Shown here piece after piece: positions 36,623-47,324 of a DNA stretch of 64,000 nt; positions within the stretch are counted from its first letter, which is position 1, and each line of letters starts with the position of its first letter. The stretch covers positions 1,612,001 to 1,676,000 of the forward strand of contig NZ_JARGNB010000001.1 in NCBI RefSeq assembly GCF_030167915.1. The letters are read 5' to 3'. Source of the DNA: Aquabacterium humicola (GTDB lineage Bacteria > Pseudomonadota > Gammaproteobacteria > Burkholderiales > Burkholderiaceae_C). The position numbers were made by a program, and so were the translations under genes. A model generated the notes under the pieces. That model saw nothing but the letters and a program-made list of their open reading frames with translations. It was not told the origin of the DNA and searched no databases.

Positions 36623-37576
36623 ATGCGCATCGGTTTCGCCGGCACGCCGGTCTTCGCGTCGACGGCGCTGCAGGCGCTGATCGACGCCGGCCATGACATC
36701 GCCGTCGTGCTGACGCAGCCGGACCGCCCGGCCGGCCGCGGCATGAAGCTGCAGGCCTCGCCGGTGAAGATGCTGGCGCTGGACCATGCCCTGCCAGTGC
36801 TGCAGCCGCGCAGCCTGCGGCTCGACGGCAAGTACCCGGACGACGCCGGCGCCGCCCGGCAGGCGCTGCAGCAGGCGGCGCCGGAACTGCTGGTGGTCGC
36901 GGCCTACGGCCTGATCCTGCCGCAGTGGGTGCTGGACCTGCCGCCCCGCGGCTGCCTGAACATCCACGGCTCGCTGCTGCCGCGCTGGCGCGGCGCGGCG
37001 CCGATCCAGCGCGCGATCGAGGCCGGCGACCGCGAGACCGGCATCACGATCATGCAGATGGACGCCGGCCTCGACACCGGCGACATGCTGCTCGAAGCCG
37101 CCCTCCCGATCGCACCGGATGCCACCAGCGCCAGCCTGCACGACGAGCTGGCCGCGCTGGGCGCGCGGCTGATCGTCGATGCGCTGGCCGCAGCCGCGCT
37201 CGTGCGCCGGCCGCAGCCCGCCGACGGCGTGACCTATGCACACAAGATCGAGAAGGCCGAAGCGGCGATCGACTGGCGCCGGCCCGCGGCGGAGCTCGAG
37301 CGGCGCGTGCGCGCCTTCGACCCGTTCCCCGGCTGCAGCTTCGAGCTCGACGGCGTGACGCACAAGGTGTGGCGGGCCGAGGTCGACTCGTCTGCCAGCG
37401 GCCAGCCGGGCGAGGTGCTGCAGGCCGCCGACGGCCGCCTCGTGATCGCCTGCGGCGCGGGCGCACTGTCGCTGCGGCAACTGCAGCAGCCCGGCGGCCG
37501 CCGCGTCGATGTAGCGGCCTGGCTGCAGTCGAACCCCGGACTCGCCGGACGCCGGCTGGCCACGCCGGCGGCTTGA
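36623..37576 (+). CDS. fmt: Methionyl-tRNA formyltransferase
   Basis: 317 residues. [12 protein letters not shown] at the N-terminus, [25 protein letters not shown], the formyl-THF site [28 protein letters not shown], and a C-terminal OB-fold domain. It formylates initiator Met-tRNA. A TTG at 36605 overlapping the def stop (TTGA) is an alternative start that would add six residues; the ATG at 36623 was preferred. It forms an operon with def, and htpX probably follows on the same transcript. Confidence 0.95.
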   Translation: MRIGFAGTPVFASTALQALIDAGHDIAVVLTQPDRPAGRGMKLQASPVKMLALDHALPVLQPRSLRLDGKYPDDAGAARQALQQAAPELLVVAAYGLILPQWVLDLPPRGCLNIHGSLLPRWRGAAPIQRAIEAGDRETGITIMQMDAGLDTGDMLLEAALPIAPDATSASLHDELAALGARLIVDALAAAALVRRPQPADGVTYAHKIEKAEAAIDWRRPAAELERRVRAFDPFPGCSFELDGVTHKVWRAEVDSSASGQPGEVLQAADGRLVIACGAGALSLRQLQQPGGRRVDVAAWLQSNPGLAGRRLATPAA

Positions 37577-37640
37577 ACTTCCGCGGCACCGGCCCGATCT
37601 ACCGGGCAGGCCACAGTGGCCTCGAATGAGGACCTCCACG

Positions 37641-38492
37641 ATGTTCAACATGATGAAGACGGCCATCCTGATGGCTGCCATCACCGCGCTGTTCATGCTG
37701 ATGGGGCAGTGGATGGGCGGGCGGGCCGGCATGATGCTGGCGCTCGTGGTCGCGCTGGGCATGAACTTCTTCAGCTACTGGTTCAGCGACAAGATCGTGC
37801 TGCGCATGTACAACGCGCGCGAAGTCGACGACCAGACGGCGCCGCAGTTCGTCGGCATGGTGCGTGAGCTTGCCCAGAGAGCGAACCTGCCGATGCCGCG
37901 CGTCTACATCATCGACGAGGAGGCGCCGAACGCCTTCGCCACCGGCCGCAACCCGTCGAATGCCGCGGTCGCCGCGACCACCGGCATCCTGCGCGCGCTG
38001 AGCCCGCGCGAGCTGCGCGGCGTGATGGCCCACGAGCTGGCGCACGTGAAGCACCGCGACATCCTGATCTCGACCATCAGCGCGACGATGGCCGGTGCGA
38101 TCGGCATGCTGGCCAACTTCGCGATGGTCTTTGGCGGCCGCGACGGCGAAGGCCGCCCGGCCAACCCGCTGGTCGGCCTGCTGGTCGCCATCCTGGCGCC
38201 GATCGCCGCCGGCCTGATCCAGATGGCGATCAGCCGCGCGCGCGAGTTCGAAGCCGACCGCGAAGGCGCGGAGATCGCCGGCGACCCGCAGTCGCTGGCC
38301 TCGGCCCTGCAGAAGATCCAGCGCTACGCGCAGGGCATCCCGCTGGAAACCGCCGAGCGCCACCCCGAGACGGCGCAGATGATGATCATGAACCCGCTGT
38401 CCGCCGGCGGCCTGCGCGGGCTGTTCTCCACCCATCCGTCGACCGAAGAGCGTGTAGAACGTCTCCTGCAGATGGCCGTCGCGCGCAGCTGA
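37641..38492 (+). CDS. htpX: Membrane protease HtpX homologue
   Basis: 283 residues. Two N-terminal transmembrane helices, then the zinc site [10 protein letters not shown] (HExxH) and a downstream EFEAD glutamate as third ligand, with a further hydrophobic pair ([16 protein letters not shown] and [13 protein letters not shown]). It is an M48 metalloprotease that degrades misfolded inner-membrane proteins together with FtsH. GAGGA 8 nt before the ATG fixes the start. The [14 protein letters not shown]-type tail (here [15 protein letters not shown]) is typical. Confidence 0.95.
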   Translation: MFNMMKTAILMAAITALFMLMGQWMGGRAGMMLALVVALGMNFFSYWFSDKIVLRMYNAREVDDQTAPQFVGMVRELAQRANLPMPRVYIIDEEAPNAFATGRNPSNAAVAATTGILRALSPRELRGVMAHELAHVKHRDILISTISATMAGAIGMLANFAMVFGGRDGEGRPANPLVGLLVAILAPIAAGLIQMAISRAREFEADREGAEIAGDPQSLASALQKIQRYAQGIPLETAERHPETAQMMIMNPLSAGGLRGLFSTHPSTEERVERLLQMAVARS

Positions 38493-38541
38493 CCGGCCGG
38501 ACAGGCTCAAGCCGGCGGGGTGCCCGGCCGATAAGTCCGCC

Positions 38542-38988
38542 ATGCGCCCCGCCTTGTTCACGCCCGTCCTGTTGCTCGCCAGCCTGCTCGCCGCCGGCTG
38601 CGACCAGCTGGGCATCGAGTCGGCGAGCGCCGTCGCCGCCCGGCGGGAAGCCGACGGCAAGGCCATCGGCGGTGCCTGCCGCCATGCCGGCAGGGCGATC
38701 GAGGATTGTTACGTGCTCAACCGCCGCGCCGACCGCGCGGCCATCTACGCCGGCTGGCGCGAGATGAACGAGTACATGGTCGAGAACAAGCTGCAGGCGG
38801 TGCCACCGCAGATCCAGCCGGAGACGCAGGTCGCCGGCGCGGAAAAGGCCGACCCCGACGAAGAGAAGCCGGCTGCCAAGGCCGGCGCCGAGAAGGCGGA
38901 CGACAAGTCCACCGCCGAGAAGGCGTCCGACAAGGCTGGCGAGAAGGGCGACGCGCAGCAGCGCCGTCGCCGCGCACCGCCGGGCTGA
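38542..38988 (+). CDS. Small lipoprotein with Lys/Glu/Ala-rich tail, unknown
   Basis: 148 residues. Signal peptide with lipobox LLAAGC (Cys near 20). A central part with paired cysteines (GGACRHAGRAIEDCYVLNRRADRAAIYAGWREMNEYM) could form a disulfide-linked helical hairpin. The last ~55 residues are a Lys/Glu/Asp/Ala-rich low-complexity tail (EKADDKSTAEKASDKAGEKG). I do not recognise a family with certainty. The central Cys-containing motif with WREMNEYM resembles short Burkholderiales lipoproteins. GATAAG lies 6 nt before the ATG, with no Shine-Dalgarno sequence. Confidence 0.75.
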   Translation: MRPALFTPVLLLASLLAAGCDQLGIESASAVAARREADGKAIGGACRHAGRAIEDCYVLNRRADRAAIYAGWREMNEYMVENKLQAVPPQIQPETQVAGAEKADPDEEKPAAKAGAEKADDKSTAEKASDKAGEKGDAQQRRRRAPPG

Positions 38989-39119
38989 CGCCACGCCCCG
39001 TCCGGCCCGTCGCCGGTACCTGCAGTTCAGTCCCTCCCCGCGACACCTCGTCGCCCGTGCATTGCCCGGTTTCCGCGGCGCGGCATCATCGCGTCCAGAC
39101 ACGAACACCGGAGAACCCC

Positions 39120-39884
39120 ATGGACCGCGCTGACCGACTTTTCCACTGGCTCGACCGCGGCTTCGCCCTGGCGCTGGCCACCGCGCTGACCGGCGTGGTC
39201 GTGACCGCGGTGCCGACGCTCGCCCACGCCGAGACGATCAGCGCCAGCGGCTCGGTGGTCTCGGAACAGCGCGCGATCAGCGCCGAATTCGACGGCATCG
39301 CCGTCTCCGGCGGCATCGACCTGCGCGTGCGCCAGGGCGCGCAGCAGTCGGCCGAAGTCAAGGCGCACGCGAACCTGCTGCCGTACCTGGAGACGGTCGT
39401 CGAAGGCAGGACGCTGATGGTGCGCTGGAAGCGCGGCAGCCATCTGCGCCTGCACCAGTCGCCGAGCGTCGAAGTCAGCGCGGTGAAGCTGCAATCGGTG
39501 TCGAGCGCCGGCTCCAGCGACGTCGCGATCGGCGCGGTGAAGACGCCCCAGCTCACGCTGTCCATTTCCGGCTCGGGCGACGTGGCGCTGGAGTCGCTGG
39601 CCGCGGACGAGCTCACCGTCAAGATCGCCGGCTCCGGCGACTTCAAGGTCGGCGGCGGCCAGGTGGGCAAGCTGCAGGTCAAGGTCTCCGGCAGCGGCGA
39701 CGTGCAGACCGAGTCAATGAAGGCCGACGACGTGTCGATCAGCATCGCCGGCTCGGGCGACGCGAAGGTCCATGCCGACAAGTCGCTGGTCGTCTCGATC
39801 GCCGGCTCGGGCGACGTGCTGTACCGCGGCGATGCGCAGGTCAAGAGCACCGTCGCCGGCAACGGCAGCGTGCGCAAGCGCTGA
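39120..39884 (+). CDS. Head-GIN domain (DUF2807) exported protein
   Basis: 254 residues. N-terminal signal (cleavage after AHAE region), then the head-GIN beta-strand ladder: FDGIAVSGGIDLRVRQG, then repeated SGSGD or AGSGD turns, about six of them, spaced ~17-22 residues apart. This is a right-handed beta-solenoid-like fold. Family members are cell-envelope proteins of unknown function, possibly adhesive or stress-linked. GGAGA is 6 nt before the ATG. The turns are also repeated at DNA level (GGCTCGGGCGACG-like), so copy number could vary. Confidence 0.87.
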   Translation: MDRADRLFHWLDRGFALALATALTGVVVTAVPTLAHAETISASGSVVSEQRAISAEFDGIAVSGGIDLRVRQGAQQSAEVKAHANLLPYLETVVEGRTLMVRWKRGSHLRLHQSPSVEVSAVKLQSVSSAGSSDVAIGAVKTPQLTLSISGSGDVALESLAADELTVKIAGSGDFKVGGGQVGKLQVKVSGSGDVQTESMKADDVSISIAGSGDAKVHADKSLVVSIAGSGDVLYRGDAQVKSTVAGNGSVRKR

Positions 39885-39988
39885 CGAAGCGGGCGGCGTC
39901 CAGGCGCCGCCCTGAACTTGCGCCGCCGCAAGCGCCGCGGGCATCCCTGCACGAGCGAGGTGCATCGGTGCCATAGGACAATCCCTGA

Positions 39989-40711
39989 ATGTCAGAACTG
40001 TCCGCGTTGTGGCGGCATCCCGAATACCGCCGCGGCGCCCGAGAGATGGTGGGCATCGCGCTGGGCATCGCCGCCTGGGGCCTGGTGACCGGGGTGGCGA
40101 TGGTCAAGAGCGGCATGGGCCTGTGGCTCGCGCTGATGATGTCGCTGACCGTCTTCGCCGGCACCGCGCAGCTGGCCTCGGTGCCGCTGATCGCCGCCGG
40201 CGCGCCGATCTGGGTCGTGTGGGCCACCGCCCTTTGCCTGAACCTGCGCTTCGTCGTCTTCAGCGCGCAGTGGCGCCCGTACTTCGCGCATCTGCCACTC
40301 GCGCAGCGCGCCCGGCTGTCGTACTTCACCGCCGACCTCAACTACGTGCTGTTCATGCGCCGCTTCCCCGAGGGCAAGCCGGCGCCGGAACAGCTGCCGT
40401 ATTTCTGGGGTGGCGTGACGGTCAACGCCGGTGCGTGGCATGTCGCGTCGATCACCGGCATCCTGCTCGGCAACCACGTCCCGACCGAGTGGGGCCTGGG
40501 CTTCGCCGGCACGATGGCGCTGCTGGGCATGACCTACTCGCTGCTGGCCGACCGCGCCACCTGGCTGCCCGCCGTGCTGGCCGGCAGCGCCGCGGTGGCG
40601 ACCTACGCGCTGCCGCTGAAGCTGAACATGCTGGTGGCCATCGCCGCCGCGGTGGCGATGGGCATGGTGATCGACCACAGCCGGCCGCTGCGGCAGCGGT
40701 TGATGGCCTGA
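39989..40711 (+). CDS. azlC: AzlC family branched-chain amino acid exporter, large subunit
   Basis: 240 residues with about seven hydrophobic segments. AzlC features: AWGLVTGVAMVKSGMG, LTVFAGTAQLASVPL and NLRFVVFSAQWRP. It works with AzlD as a two-component permease exporting branched-chain amino acids (E. coli YgaZ/YgaH). GACAAT, 6 nt, ATG with no Shine-Dalgarno sequence suggests a leaderless transcript. azlD starts 12 bp after its stop. Confidence 0.9.
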   Translation: MSELSALWRHPEYRRGAREMVGIALGIAAWGLVTGVAMVKSGMGLWLALMMSLTVFAGTAQLASVPLIAAGAPIWVVWATALCLNLRFVVFSAQWRPYFAHLPLAQRARLSYFTADLNYVLFMRRFPEGKPAPEQLPYFWGGVTVNAGAWHVASITGILLGNHVPTEWGLGFAGTMALLGMTYSLLADRATWLPAVLAGSAAVATYALPLKLNMLVAIAAAVAMGMVIDHSRPLRQRLMA

Positions 40712-40723
40712 CGAGGGGTCCGC

Positions 40724-41053
40724 ATGCAGACCTGGGAAGCCATCGTCACGATCATCGGCCTCGCCGGCATCACGCTGCTCACGCGCGGCTTCTTCGTGCT
40801 GCCCAGCCGCGAGCTGCCGATGCCCGACTGGCTGCGCGAAGGCCTGCGCTATGCGCCGATCGGCGCGCTGGTGGCCATCGTCACGCCCGAGCTGGTGATG
40901 AGCCAGGGCGCGCTGATCACCACCTGGAAGGATCCGCGCCTGTTCGGCGCGGCGGCGGCCACCGCGTGGTTCGCCTGGCGCCGCGACATGCTGGGCACCA
41001 TCCTGTCGGGCACGGCGGTGATGCTGGCACTCAAGCTCGGCCTGGGCTGGTGA
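40724..41053 (+). CDS. azlD: AzlD domain-containing small subunit
   Basis: 109 residues with three to four transmembrane segments; [40 protein letters not shown] is the AzlD signature region. It is the small partner of AzlC. The final residues run to the stop 49 bp before pgk. Confidence 0.9.
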   Translation: MQTWEAIVTIIGLAGITLLTRGFFVLPSRELPMPDWLREGLRYAPIGALVAIVTPELVMSQGALITTWKDPRLFGAAAATAWFAWRRDMLGTILSGTAVMLALKLGLGW

Positions 41054-41102
41054 TCTGCGAAACTTCGGCCTCCTTGCGGCCGTCGTTTTCCAGCTCACCA
41101 CC

Positions 41103-42296
41103 ATGAAGATCCTTCGCCTCGACGAACTCATTGCCCGCGGCCAGGTGGCCGGCAAGCGCGTATTCATCCGCGCCGACCTCAACGTGCCGCAGGACGACGC
41201 CGGCCACATCACCGAGGACACGCGCATCCGCGCCTCGGTGCCGTGCATCCGGATGGCGCTGGACGCCGGCGCGGCGGTGATGGTCACCTCGCACCTCGGC
41301 CGCCCGACCGAGGGCGAGTTCAAGCCCGAGGACTCGCTGGCTCCCGTCGCGAAACGCCTGGGCGAGCTGCTCGGCCGCGACGTGCCGCTGCGCGCCGACT
41401 GGGTCGACGGCGTCGACGTCCAGCCCGGTGAGGTGGTGCTGCTCGAGAACTGCCGCCTCAACAAGGGCGAGAAGAAGAACAACGAGGCGCTGGCGAAGAA
41501 GATGGCGGCGCTGTGCGACATCTTCGTGCACGACGCCTTCGGCACCGCGCACCGCGCCGAGGCCAGCACCTACGGCATCGCGCAGTTCGCACCGGTGGCC
41601 TGCGCCGGCCCGCTGCTGGCCGCCGAGATCGATGCGATCACCAAGGCGCTGGCCAATCCGAAGCGGCCGCTGGTGGCCATCGTCGCCGGGTCGAAGGTCA
41701 GCACCAAGCTGACGATCCTGCAGAGCCTGGCGTCCAAGGTCGATGGCCTGATCGTCGGCGGCGGCATCGCCAACACCTTCCTGCTCGCCGAAGGGCGGCC
41801 GATCGGCAAGAGCCTGGCCGAAGCCGACCTGGTGAACGACGCGAAGACGGTCATCGCGACGATGAAGGCGCGTGGCGCCGAGGTGCCGATCCCGGTCGAC
41901 GTCGTCACCGCGAAGACTTTCGCCGCCGACGCGCCGGCGACGATCAAGGCCGCGGCGGACGTCGCCGACGACGACCTGATCCTCGACATCGGTCCGAAGA
42001 CCGCGGCCCTGCTGGCCGACAAGCTCAAGGCCGCCGGCACCATCGTGTGGAACGGCCCGGTCGGCGTCTTCGAGTTCGATGCCTTCGCGCAGGGCACCGA
42101 GACCATCGCGCGCGCGATCGCGGCGAGCGACGCCTTCAGCATTGCCGGCGGCGGCGATACGCTGGCCGCAATCGCCAAGTACGGCATCGACAAGGACGTC
42201 GGCTACATCTCGACCGGCGGCGGGGCGTTCCTCGAAGTGCTCGAGGGCAAGACGCTGCCGGCGTTCGAGATCCTCGCGAAGCGCGCGCAGGGCTGA
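41103..42296 (+). CDS. pgk: Phosphoglycerate kinase
   Basis: 397 residues. [27 protein letters not shown] at the N-terminus, [21 protein letters not shown], the basic-patch segments, [38 protein letters not shown] and GGGDTLAAI near the C-terminus. It converts 1,3-bisphosphoglycerate and ADP to 3-phosphoglycerate and ATP. No gap gene lies next to it here. It is followed by a strong hairpin. Confidence 0.97.
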   Translation: MKILRLDELIARGQVAGKRVFIRADLNVPQDDAGHITEDTRIRASVPCIRMALDAGAAVMVTSHLGRPTEGEFKPEDSLAPVAKRLGELLGRDVPLRADWVDGVDVQPGEVVLLENCRLNKGEKKNNEALAKKMAALCDIFVHDAFGTAHRAEASTYGIAQFAPVACAGPLLAAEIDAITKALANPKRPLVAIVAGSKVSTKLTILQSLASKVDGLIVGGGIANTFLLAEGRPIGKSLAEADLVNDAKTVIATMKARGAEVPIPVDVVTAKTFAADAPATIKAAADVADDDLILDIGPKTAALLADKLKAAGTIVWNGPVGVFEFDAFAQGTETIARAIAASDAFSIAGGGDTLAAIAKYGIDKDVGYISTGGGAFLEVLEGKTLPAFEILAKRAQG

Positions 42297-42314
42297 AGCG
42301 ATCGCGCTGGCACG

Positions 42315-42337
42315 CGCGGGCGATTGCATCGCCCGCG
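42315..42337 (+). terminator. Terminator-like hairpin after pgk
   Basis: CGCGGGCGAT (42315-42324), TGC, ATCGCCCGCG (42328-42337): a perfect 10-bp stem with a 3-nt loop, 19 bp behind the pgk stop. No T-run follows, so it may protect the 3' end or attenuate rather than terminate. Confidence 0.5.
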
Positions 42338-42425
42338 GGTGGATCTGATTTCGGTTCGCCACATGGCCGGCGCTGTTCTTCGGGCGTAACCTCGGGACCC
42401 CGATGAACGCGATGGAGACCGCGCC

Positions 42426-44771
42426 ATGAACAAGCCCCCCCTTTCCGACGCCGAACTGGCCCTGCGCGAAGCCGCATTGGAGTACCACCGGGCGCCGACG
42501 CGGGGCAAGATCGCGGTGACGCCGACCAAGCCGCTGTCGAACCAGCGTGACCTGTCGCTCGCGTATTCCCCCGGCGTCGCCTATGCCTGCCTGGCGATCG
42601 AGGAAGACCCGTCGCTGGCGGCGGACTTCACGTCGCGCGCAAACCTCGTCGGGGTGGTCACCAACGGCACCGCGGTGCTCGGCCTGGGCGACATCGGTCC
42701 GCTCGCCGGCAAGCCGGTGATGGAAGGCAAGGGCTGCCTGTTCAAGAAGTTCGCCGGCATCGACGTCTTCGACATCGAGCTCGCCGAGAAGGACCCGGAC
42801 AAGCTGGTGGAGATCGTCGCCGCGCTGGAGCCGACGCTCGGCGGCATCAACCTCGAGGACATCAAGGCGCCCGAGTGTTTCCTCGTCGAGCGCAAGCTGC
42901 GCGAGCGGCTGAACATCCCCGTCTTCCATGACGATCAGCACGGCACCGCGATCATCTCGGCCGCGGCGCTGATCAACGGGCTGGAGCTCGTCGGCAAGCA
43001 GATCGGCGAGGTCAAGGTCGTCGCCTCCGGCGCGGGCGCCGCGGCGATCGCCTGCCTGGACCTGATGGTGGGCCTCGGCGTCAAGCGCGAGAACGTCTGG
43101 GCGGTCGACTCGAAGGGCGTGATCCGCGAAGGCCGCGCCGACTTCGTCGACGGCAAGCTCGACGAATCGAAGCTGCGCTATTGCCAGAAGACCGACGACC
43201 GCACGCTGGCCGATGCCGTCAAGGGCGCCGACGTCTTCCTCGGCTGCTCTACCGCGGGCGTGCTCAGCGGCGAGATGGTCAAGACCATGGCCCGGCAGCC
43301 GATCATCCTGGCGCTGGCCAACCCCGAACCCGAGATCCGGCCCGAGCTCGCCAAGGAAGCGCGGCCCGACTGCATCATCGCCACCGGCCGCTCGGACTAC
43401 GCGAACCAGGTCAACAACGTCCTGTGCTTCCCGTACATCTTCCGCGGCGCGCTGGACTGCGGCGCGACGCGCATCAACGAGGCGATGAAGCTCGCCTGCG
43501 TGCGCGAGATCGCCGCGCTGGCCAAGGCCGAGACCAGCGATGAGGTGGCCGCGGCCTATGCGGGCCAGGAGCTGAAGTTCGGCCCCGACTACATCATCCC
43601 GAAGCCCTTCGATGCCCGCCTGATCCTGCGCATCGCGCCGGCGGTGGCGAAGGCTGCCGAGGAGAGCGGTGTCGCGACGCGCCCGATTGCCGACCTCGAC
43701 GCCTACCGGCAGCAGCTGACCCGCTTCGTCTACCAGACCGGCATGGTGATGCGGCCGGTGTTCGCCGCGGCGCGCGCGGCCAGCGAGAAGCAGCCGATGC
43801 GCGTGGTCTATGCCGAAGGCGAAGACGAACGCGTGCTGCGCGCGGTGCAGGTGGTGCGCGACGAAGGCCTGGCCTTCCCGATCCTCGTCGGCCGGCCGGC
43901 GGTGATCGCGATGCGCATCGAACGCGCGGGGCTGCGGCTGAAGCCCGGCGTCGACTTCGAGCTCTGCGACCCCGAGGACGATCCGCGTTATCGCAGCTAC
44001 TGGGAGCTGTACCACAAGCTGATGGGCCGCGAGGGCATCTCGATCGACGCTGCGAAAGCGACCGTGCGGCGCTCGAACACGCTGATCTCGTCGCTGATGC
44101 TCAAGCGCGGCGAAGCCGACGCGATGTTGTGCGGCCTGGTCGGCCGCTACGACGCGCACCTGGAGCATGTGCGCGCGGTGATCGGCAACAGCCCCGGCCA
44201 GCGCACGCTGGCAGCGATGAACGCGCTGCTGATGGACCAGCACACGCTGTTCATCACCGACACCTTCGTCAACGAGGAGCCGTCGGCCGAGGAACTCGCC
44301 CAGATCGCCCTGATGGCCGCCGCCGAGGTGCAGCGCTTCGGCATGCCGGCCAAGGTGGCCTTCCTGTCGCACTCGGTGTTCGGCTCGTCCAAGCGCGCGT
44401 CGGCCTTGCGCATGCGCGCGGCACGCGACCTCTTCGTGCAGAAGGCGCCGCACATCGAATGCGATGGCGAGCTGCAGGGCGACGCCGCGCTGTCGGAGGC
44501 GATCCGCGGCAAGTTCCTCGCCGACAGCACGCTGACCGGCGCGGCCAACCTGCTGGTGCTGCCGAACCTCGACGCCGCGAACATCCTGTTCAACGTGCTG
44601 AAGGTGGTCGGCGGCCACGGCGTGACGATCGGCCCGATCCTGCTCGGCGCGGCGGCGCCGGCGCACATCCTGACACCGTCGGCCACGATGCGCCGCGTGG
44701 TCAACATGACCGCGCTGGCGGTGGCCGACGCCGCGGAGTTGCGCGCCGTGCACGCCGAAACCGCGCGGTAA
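42426..44771 (+). CDS. maeB: NADP-dependent malic enzyme MaeB with C-terminal phosphotransacetylase-like domain
   Basis: 781 residues. The malic domain is at residues ~15-150 ([44 protein letters not shown]), then the NADP-binding Rossmann part ([17 protein letters not shown]). The second half (~430-781) is a Pta-like domain ([26 protein letters not shown]-type segments absent). In MaeB enzymes this domain binds acetyl-CoA and regulates rather than transferring acetyl. The enzyme makes pyruvate and NADPH from malate. GGAG 9 nt before the ATG. It lies between pgk and pyk, so both PEP-pyruvate entry enzymes are adjacent. Confidence 0.95.
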   Translation: MNKPPLSDAELALREAALEYHRAPTRGKIAVTPTKPLSNQRDLSLAYSPGVAYACLAIEEDPSLAADFTSRANLVGVVTNGTAVLGLGDIGPLAGKPVMEGKGCLFKKFAGIDVFDIELAEKDPDKLVEIVAALEPTLGGINLEDIKAPECFLVERKLRERLNIPVFHDDQHGTAIISAAALINGLELVGKQIGEVKVVASGAGAAAIACLDLMVGLGVKRENVWAVDSKGVIREGRADFVDGKLDESKLRYCQKTDDRTLADAVKGADVFLGCSTAGVLSGEMVKTMARQPIILALANPEPEIRPELAKEARPDCIIATGRSDYANQVNNVLCFPYIFRGALDCGATRINEAMKLACVREIAALAKAETSDEVAAAYAGQELKFGPDYIIPKPFDARLILRIAPAVAKAAEESGVATRPIADLDAYRQQLTRFVYQTGMVMRPVFAAARAASEKQPMRVVYAEGEDERVLRAVQVVRDEGLAFPILVGRPAVIAMRIERAGLRLKPGVDFELCDPEDDPRYRSYWELYHKLMGREGISIDAAKATVRRSNTLISSLMLKRGEADAMLCGLVGRYDAHLEHVRAVIGNSPGQRTLAAMNALLMDQHTLFITDTFVNEEPSAEELAQIALMAAAEVQRFGMPAKVAFLSHSVFGSSKRASALRMRAARDLFVQKAPHIECDGELQGDAALSEAIRGKFLADSTLTGAANLLVLPNLDAANILFNVLKVVGGHGVTIGPILLGAAAPAHILTPSATMRRVVNMTALAVADAAELRAVHAETAR

Positions 44772-44833
44772 CTCCACGCACGAGCAGGACCCCGATAATC
44801 CGGAACTCAGTTACACCACCCACAGAGCAGCCC

Positions 44834-46264
44834 ATGTCACGCGCCACCAAGATCGTTGCGACCCTCGGCCCGGCTTCCAGCGATCCCGAGGTGCTCGAGC
44901 GGCTGCTGCGCGCCGGCGTCGACGTCGTGCGCCTGAACTTCAGCCACGGCAAGGCGCAGGACCACATCGACCGCGCCCGCCTGGTGCGTGAGACTGCTGA
45001 CCGCGTCGGCAAGCCGGTGGCGCTGATGGCCGACCTGCAGGGGCCGAAGATCCGCGTCGGCAAGTTCGAGGAAGGCAAGGTGATGCTGGTGCCGGGCGCG
45101 CCCTTCATCCTCGACGCGTCGCGCACCGACCCGGGCAACGTCGACATCGTCGGCCTCGACTACAAGGAGCTGCCGCGCGACGTGCGGCCCGGCGACCTGC
45201 TGCTGCTGAACGACGGCCTGCTGGTGCTGACCGTCGACAGCGTGCGCGGCGACCGCGTGCACACGATCGTCAAGATCGGCGGCGAGCTGTCGAACAACAA
45301 GGGCATCAACAAGCAGGGCGGCGGCCTGACCGCGCCGGCGCTGACCGCCAAGGACATGGACGACATCAAGACGGCCATGTCCTTCGGCTGCGACTACCTC
45401 GCGGTGAGCTTCCCGAAGAGCGCGACCGACATGGAGATGGCGCGCCAGCTGGCCAACGTCGCCGGCGAGCCGTACCGCCACAAGCCGGCGATGATCGCCA
45501 AGATCGAGCGCAGCGAGGCGATCCCGGTGCTCGAGCAGATCCTGAGGGCCAGCGACGGCATCATGGTGGCGCGCGGCGACCTCGCGGTGGAGGTCGGCAA
45601 CGCGGCGGTGCCGGCGCTGCAGAAGAAGATGATCCGCATGGCGCGCGAGATGGACAAGGTGTGCATCACCGCGACGCAGATGATGGAGAGCATGATCGTC
45701 AACCCGGTGCCGACACGGGCCGAGGTCTCCGACGTCGCCAACGCGGTGCTCGACGGCACCGACGCGGTGATGCTGTCGGCCGAGACGGCCGCCGGCAAGT
45801 ACCCGGTCGAGACGGTCGAGCACATGGCGCTGATCGCGCTGGAAGCCGAGCGGGCGGAGGACGTGCAGCTCGAGGCCGACTTCATCAACAAGCGCTTCGG
45901 CCGCATCGACCAGTCGATCGCGATGGGGGCGCTCTTCACCGCGCACCACCTGGGCTGCAAGGCGATCATCGCGCTGACCGAGTCCGGCTCGACCGCGCTG
46001 TGGATGAGCCGGCACAACATCCATGTGCCGATCTTCGGCATGACCTCGCAGCACACGTCGCAGCGCCGCATGGCGCTGTACCGCAACGTGCAGCCGATCC
46101 TGATGCCCAACCACACCGACCGCGACCAGGCGCTGGCCGATGCCGAGCGCGTGCTGGTGCAGCGCGGCGTGCTGAAGCCGGGCGACACCTACGCAATCAC
46201 CTGCGGCGAGCCGATGGGCTACCCGGGCGGCACCAACATGCTGAAGGTCTGCCGGGTCAACTGA
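44834..46264 (+). CDS. pyk: Pyruvate kinase
   Basis: 476 residues. KIVATLGPASSDPEVLERLLRAG, VVRLNFSHGKAQDH, LMADLQGPKIRVG, the catalytic-loop MIAKIERSEA, GIMVARGDLAVEVG, ITATQMMESMI and TDAVMLSAETAAGKYP. It makes pyruvate and ATP from PEP. A -10-like GATAAT at 44794-44799 would give a ~30-nt leader separate from maeB. The C-terminal regulatory domain is present. Confidence 0.97.
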   Translation: MSRATKIVATLGPASSDPEVLERLLRAGVDVVRLNFSHGKAQDHIDRARLVRETADRVGKPVALMADLQGPKIRVGKFEEGKVMLVPGAPFILDASRTDPGNVDIVGLDYKELPRDVRPGDLLLLNDGLLVLTVDSVRGDRVHTIVKIGGELSNNKGINKQGGGLTAPALTAKDMDDIKTAMSFGCDYLAVSFPKSATDMEMARQLANVAGEPYRHKPAMIAKIERSEAIPVLEQILRASDGIMVARGDLAVEVGNAAVPALQKKMIRMAREMDKVCITATQMMESMIVNPVPTRAEVSDVANAVLDGTDAVMLSAETAAGKYPVETVEHMALIALEAERAEDVQLEADFINKRFGRIDQSIAMGALFTAHHLGCKAIIALTESGSTALWMSRHNIHVPIFGMTSQHTSQRRMALYRNVQPILMPNHTDRDQALADAERVLVQRGVLKPGDTYAITCGEPMGYPGGTNMLKVCRVN

Positions 46265-46286
46265 CCCGGCTTCAGCGGCGCGCGAT

Positions 46287-47324
46287 TCAGGCGGCGAACG
46301 CCACCGTCTCGCGCACCGAGCCGATCATCGCCGCGACGCGCGGCGCCATGTTCACCGGCACCAACTGCAGCTCGGGATGCTGCGCGCCGAAGACGCGGAA
46401 AAGCTCGTCGGTGAAGCCATGGCCGACGTCGGCCAGGCCTTCGAAGTCCAGCTCGACGCGGCGGAACTGCGCCAGCCGCGACGCCACGCGGCGCGCCTGT
46501 GCCCGCGACTCCAGGCCGGACTGTTCCTGCGTGATCAGCTTCAGCGGCACCACGGTACGCTCGAAGCCGTAGCCGGCGCCGTCCAGGCTGTAGCGGTGCA
46601 GCACCTGGTCCAGGGTGCGCTCGGTGTCGACGCAGATCGCGACGTAGACCGAGGTGCCGACGCGGCAGGCCGGGCGGCTGCGCTGCCACCACTGGTCGCG
46701 TTGCCACTCGCGCTGCTGGAACGCGGTGTCATTGGCGTGCAGGTCGAAGATGTCGGCCAGCTTGGCGCTGAAGAAGAGGCCGCGGCCGGTGTGCGCCTGC
46801 GGCTGGCTGGTCAGCTTGCCCTTCGCGAGCTCGAGCATCGCGACGGTCGGGTCGGTGATCTGGAAGCGCTCGGCGACGGTCTGGAACACGCCGCGGCCGT
46901 CGTCGGAAACCAGCAGCTGCAGCTGCGTGGGCGTCTGGCGCATCGACACGGTGACGCTGGCGCCGCCCGAGTGGTCGATGGCGTTGTTCAGCAGCTCGGT
47001 GAAGACATGCTGGGCGATGCGCGCGACGTTGGCCTTCAGCTCGAAGCGGCCGGCGAAGTCCTGCGACCACGGCAGGTCCTCCTGCAGGCCGTCCAGGTTG
47101 TAGCGGCGCACCACCTGGCGCAGCGAGCCGGGCTTGTAGACCGCCTTGCGCGAGACGCCGTCACGCTGGAGCCACTGCGCTTCGACCAGCTTGTTGAGCT
47201 GGTTGCGCGCGCTGGTGCGGCTGATCGACAGGCGCTGGGCGACGTAGGCCGGCAGGTCCTGCGGGTGGGCGAGCACGGCTTCGGTGATCCAGGGCGTGAG
47301 GTCGGCGAGGGTGATGCGGGCCAT
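46287..47324 (-). CDS. Winged helix - GHKL ATPase - STAS-like DUF4325 fusion, putative one-protein partner switch
   Basis: 345 residues with three parts. Residues ~20-75: a winged helix (LPAYVAQRLSISRTSARNQLNKLVEAQWLQRDG). Residues ~95-190: an anti-sigma-type GHKL ATPase with N box HVFTELLNNAIDHSGG, G1 SDDGRGVF and G2 TGRGLFFSAKLAD. Residues ~260-340: a STAS-like DUF4325 segment (RRVASRLAQFRRVELDFEGLADVGHGFTDELFRVF). RsbW-type kinases and STAS anti-anti-sigma factors are normally separate proteins that switch partners; here both are joined to a DNA-binding domain. Target and signal are unknown. AAGGA lies 8 nt before the ATG. It is inserted in reverse between pyk and fba. Confidence 0.85.
   Translation of the reverse strand: MARITLADLTPWITEAVLAHPQDLPAYVAQRLSISRTSARNQLNKLVEAQWLQRDGVSRKAVYKPGSLRQVVRRYNLDGLQEDLPWSQDFAGRFELKANVARIAQHVFTELLNNAIDHSGGASVTVSMRQTPTQLQLLVSDDGRGVFQTVAERFQITDPTVAMLELAKGKLTSQPQAHTGRGLFFSAKLADIFDLHANDTAFQQREWQRDQWWQRSRPACRVGTSVYVAICVDTERTLDQVLHRYSLDGAGYGFERTVVPLKLITQEQSGLESRAQARRVASRLAQFRRVELDFEGLADVGHGFTDELFRVFGAQHPELQLVPVNMAPRVAAMIGSVRETVAFAA

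Noticed and set aside
41031-44777. Long minus-strand frame opposite pgk and maeB
   Set aside because: Both plus-strand genes are complete and unmistakable; the reverse frame is compositional.
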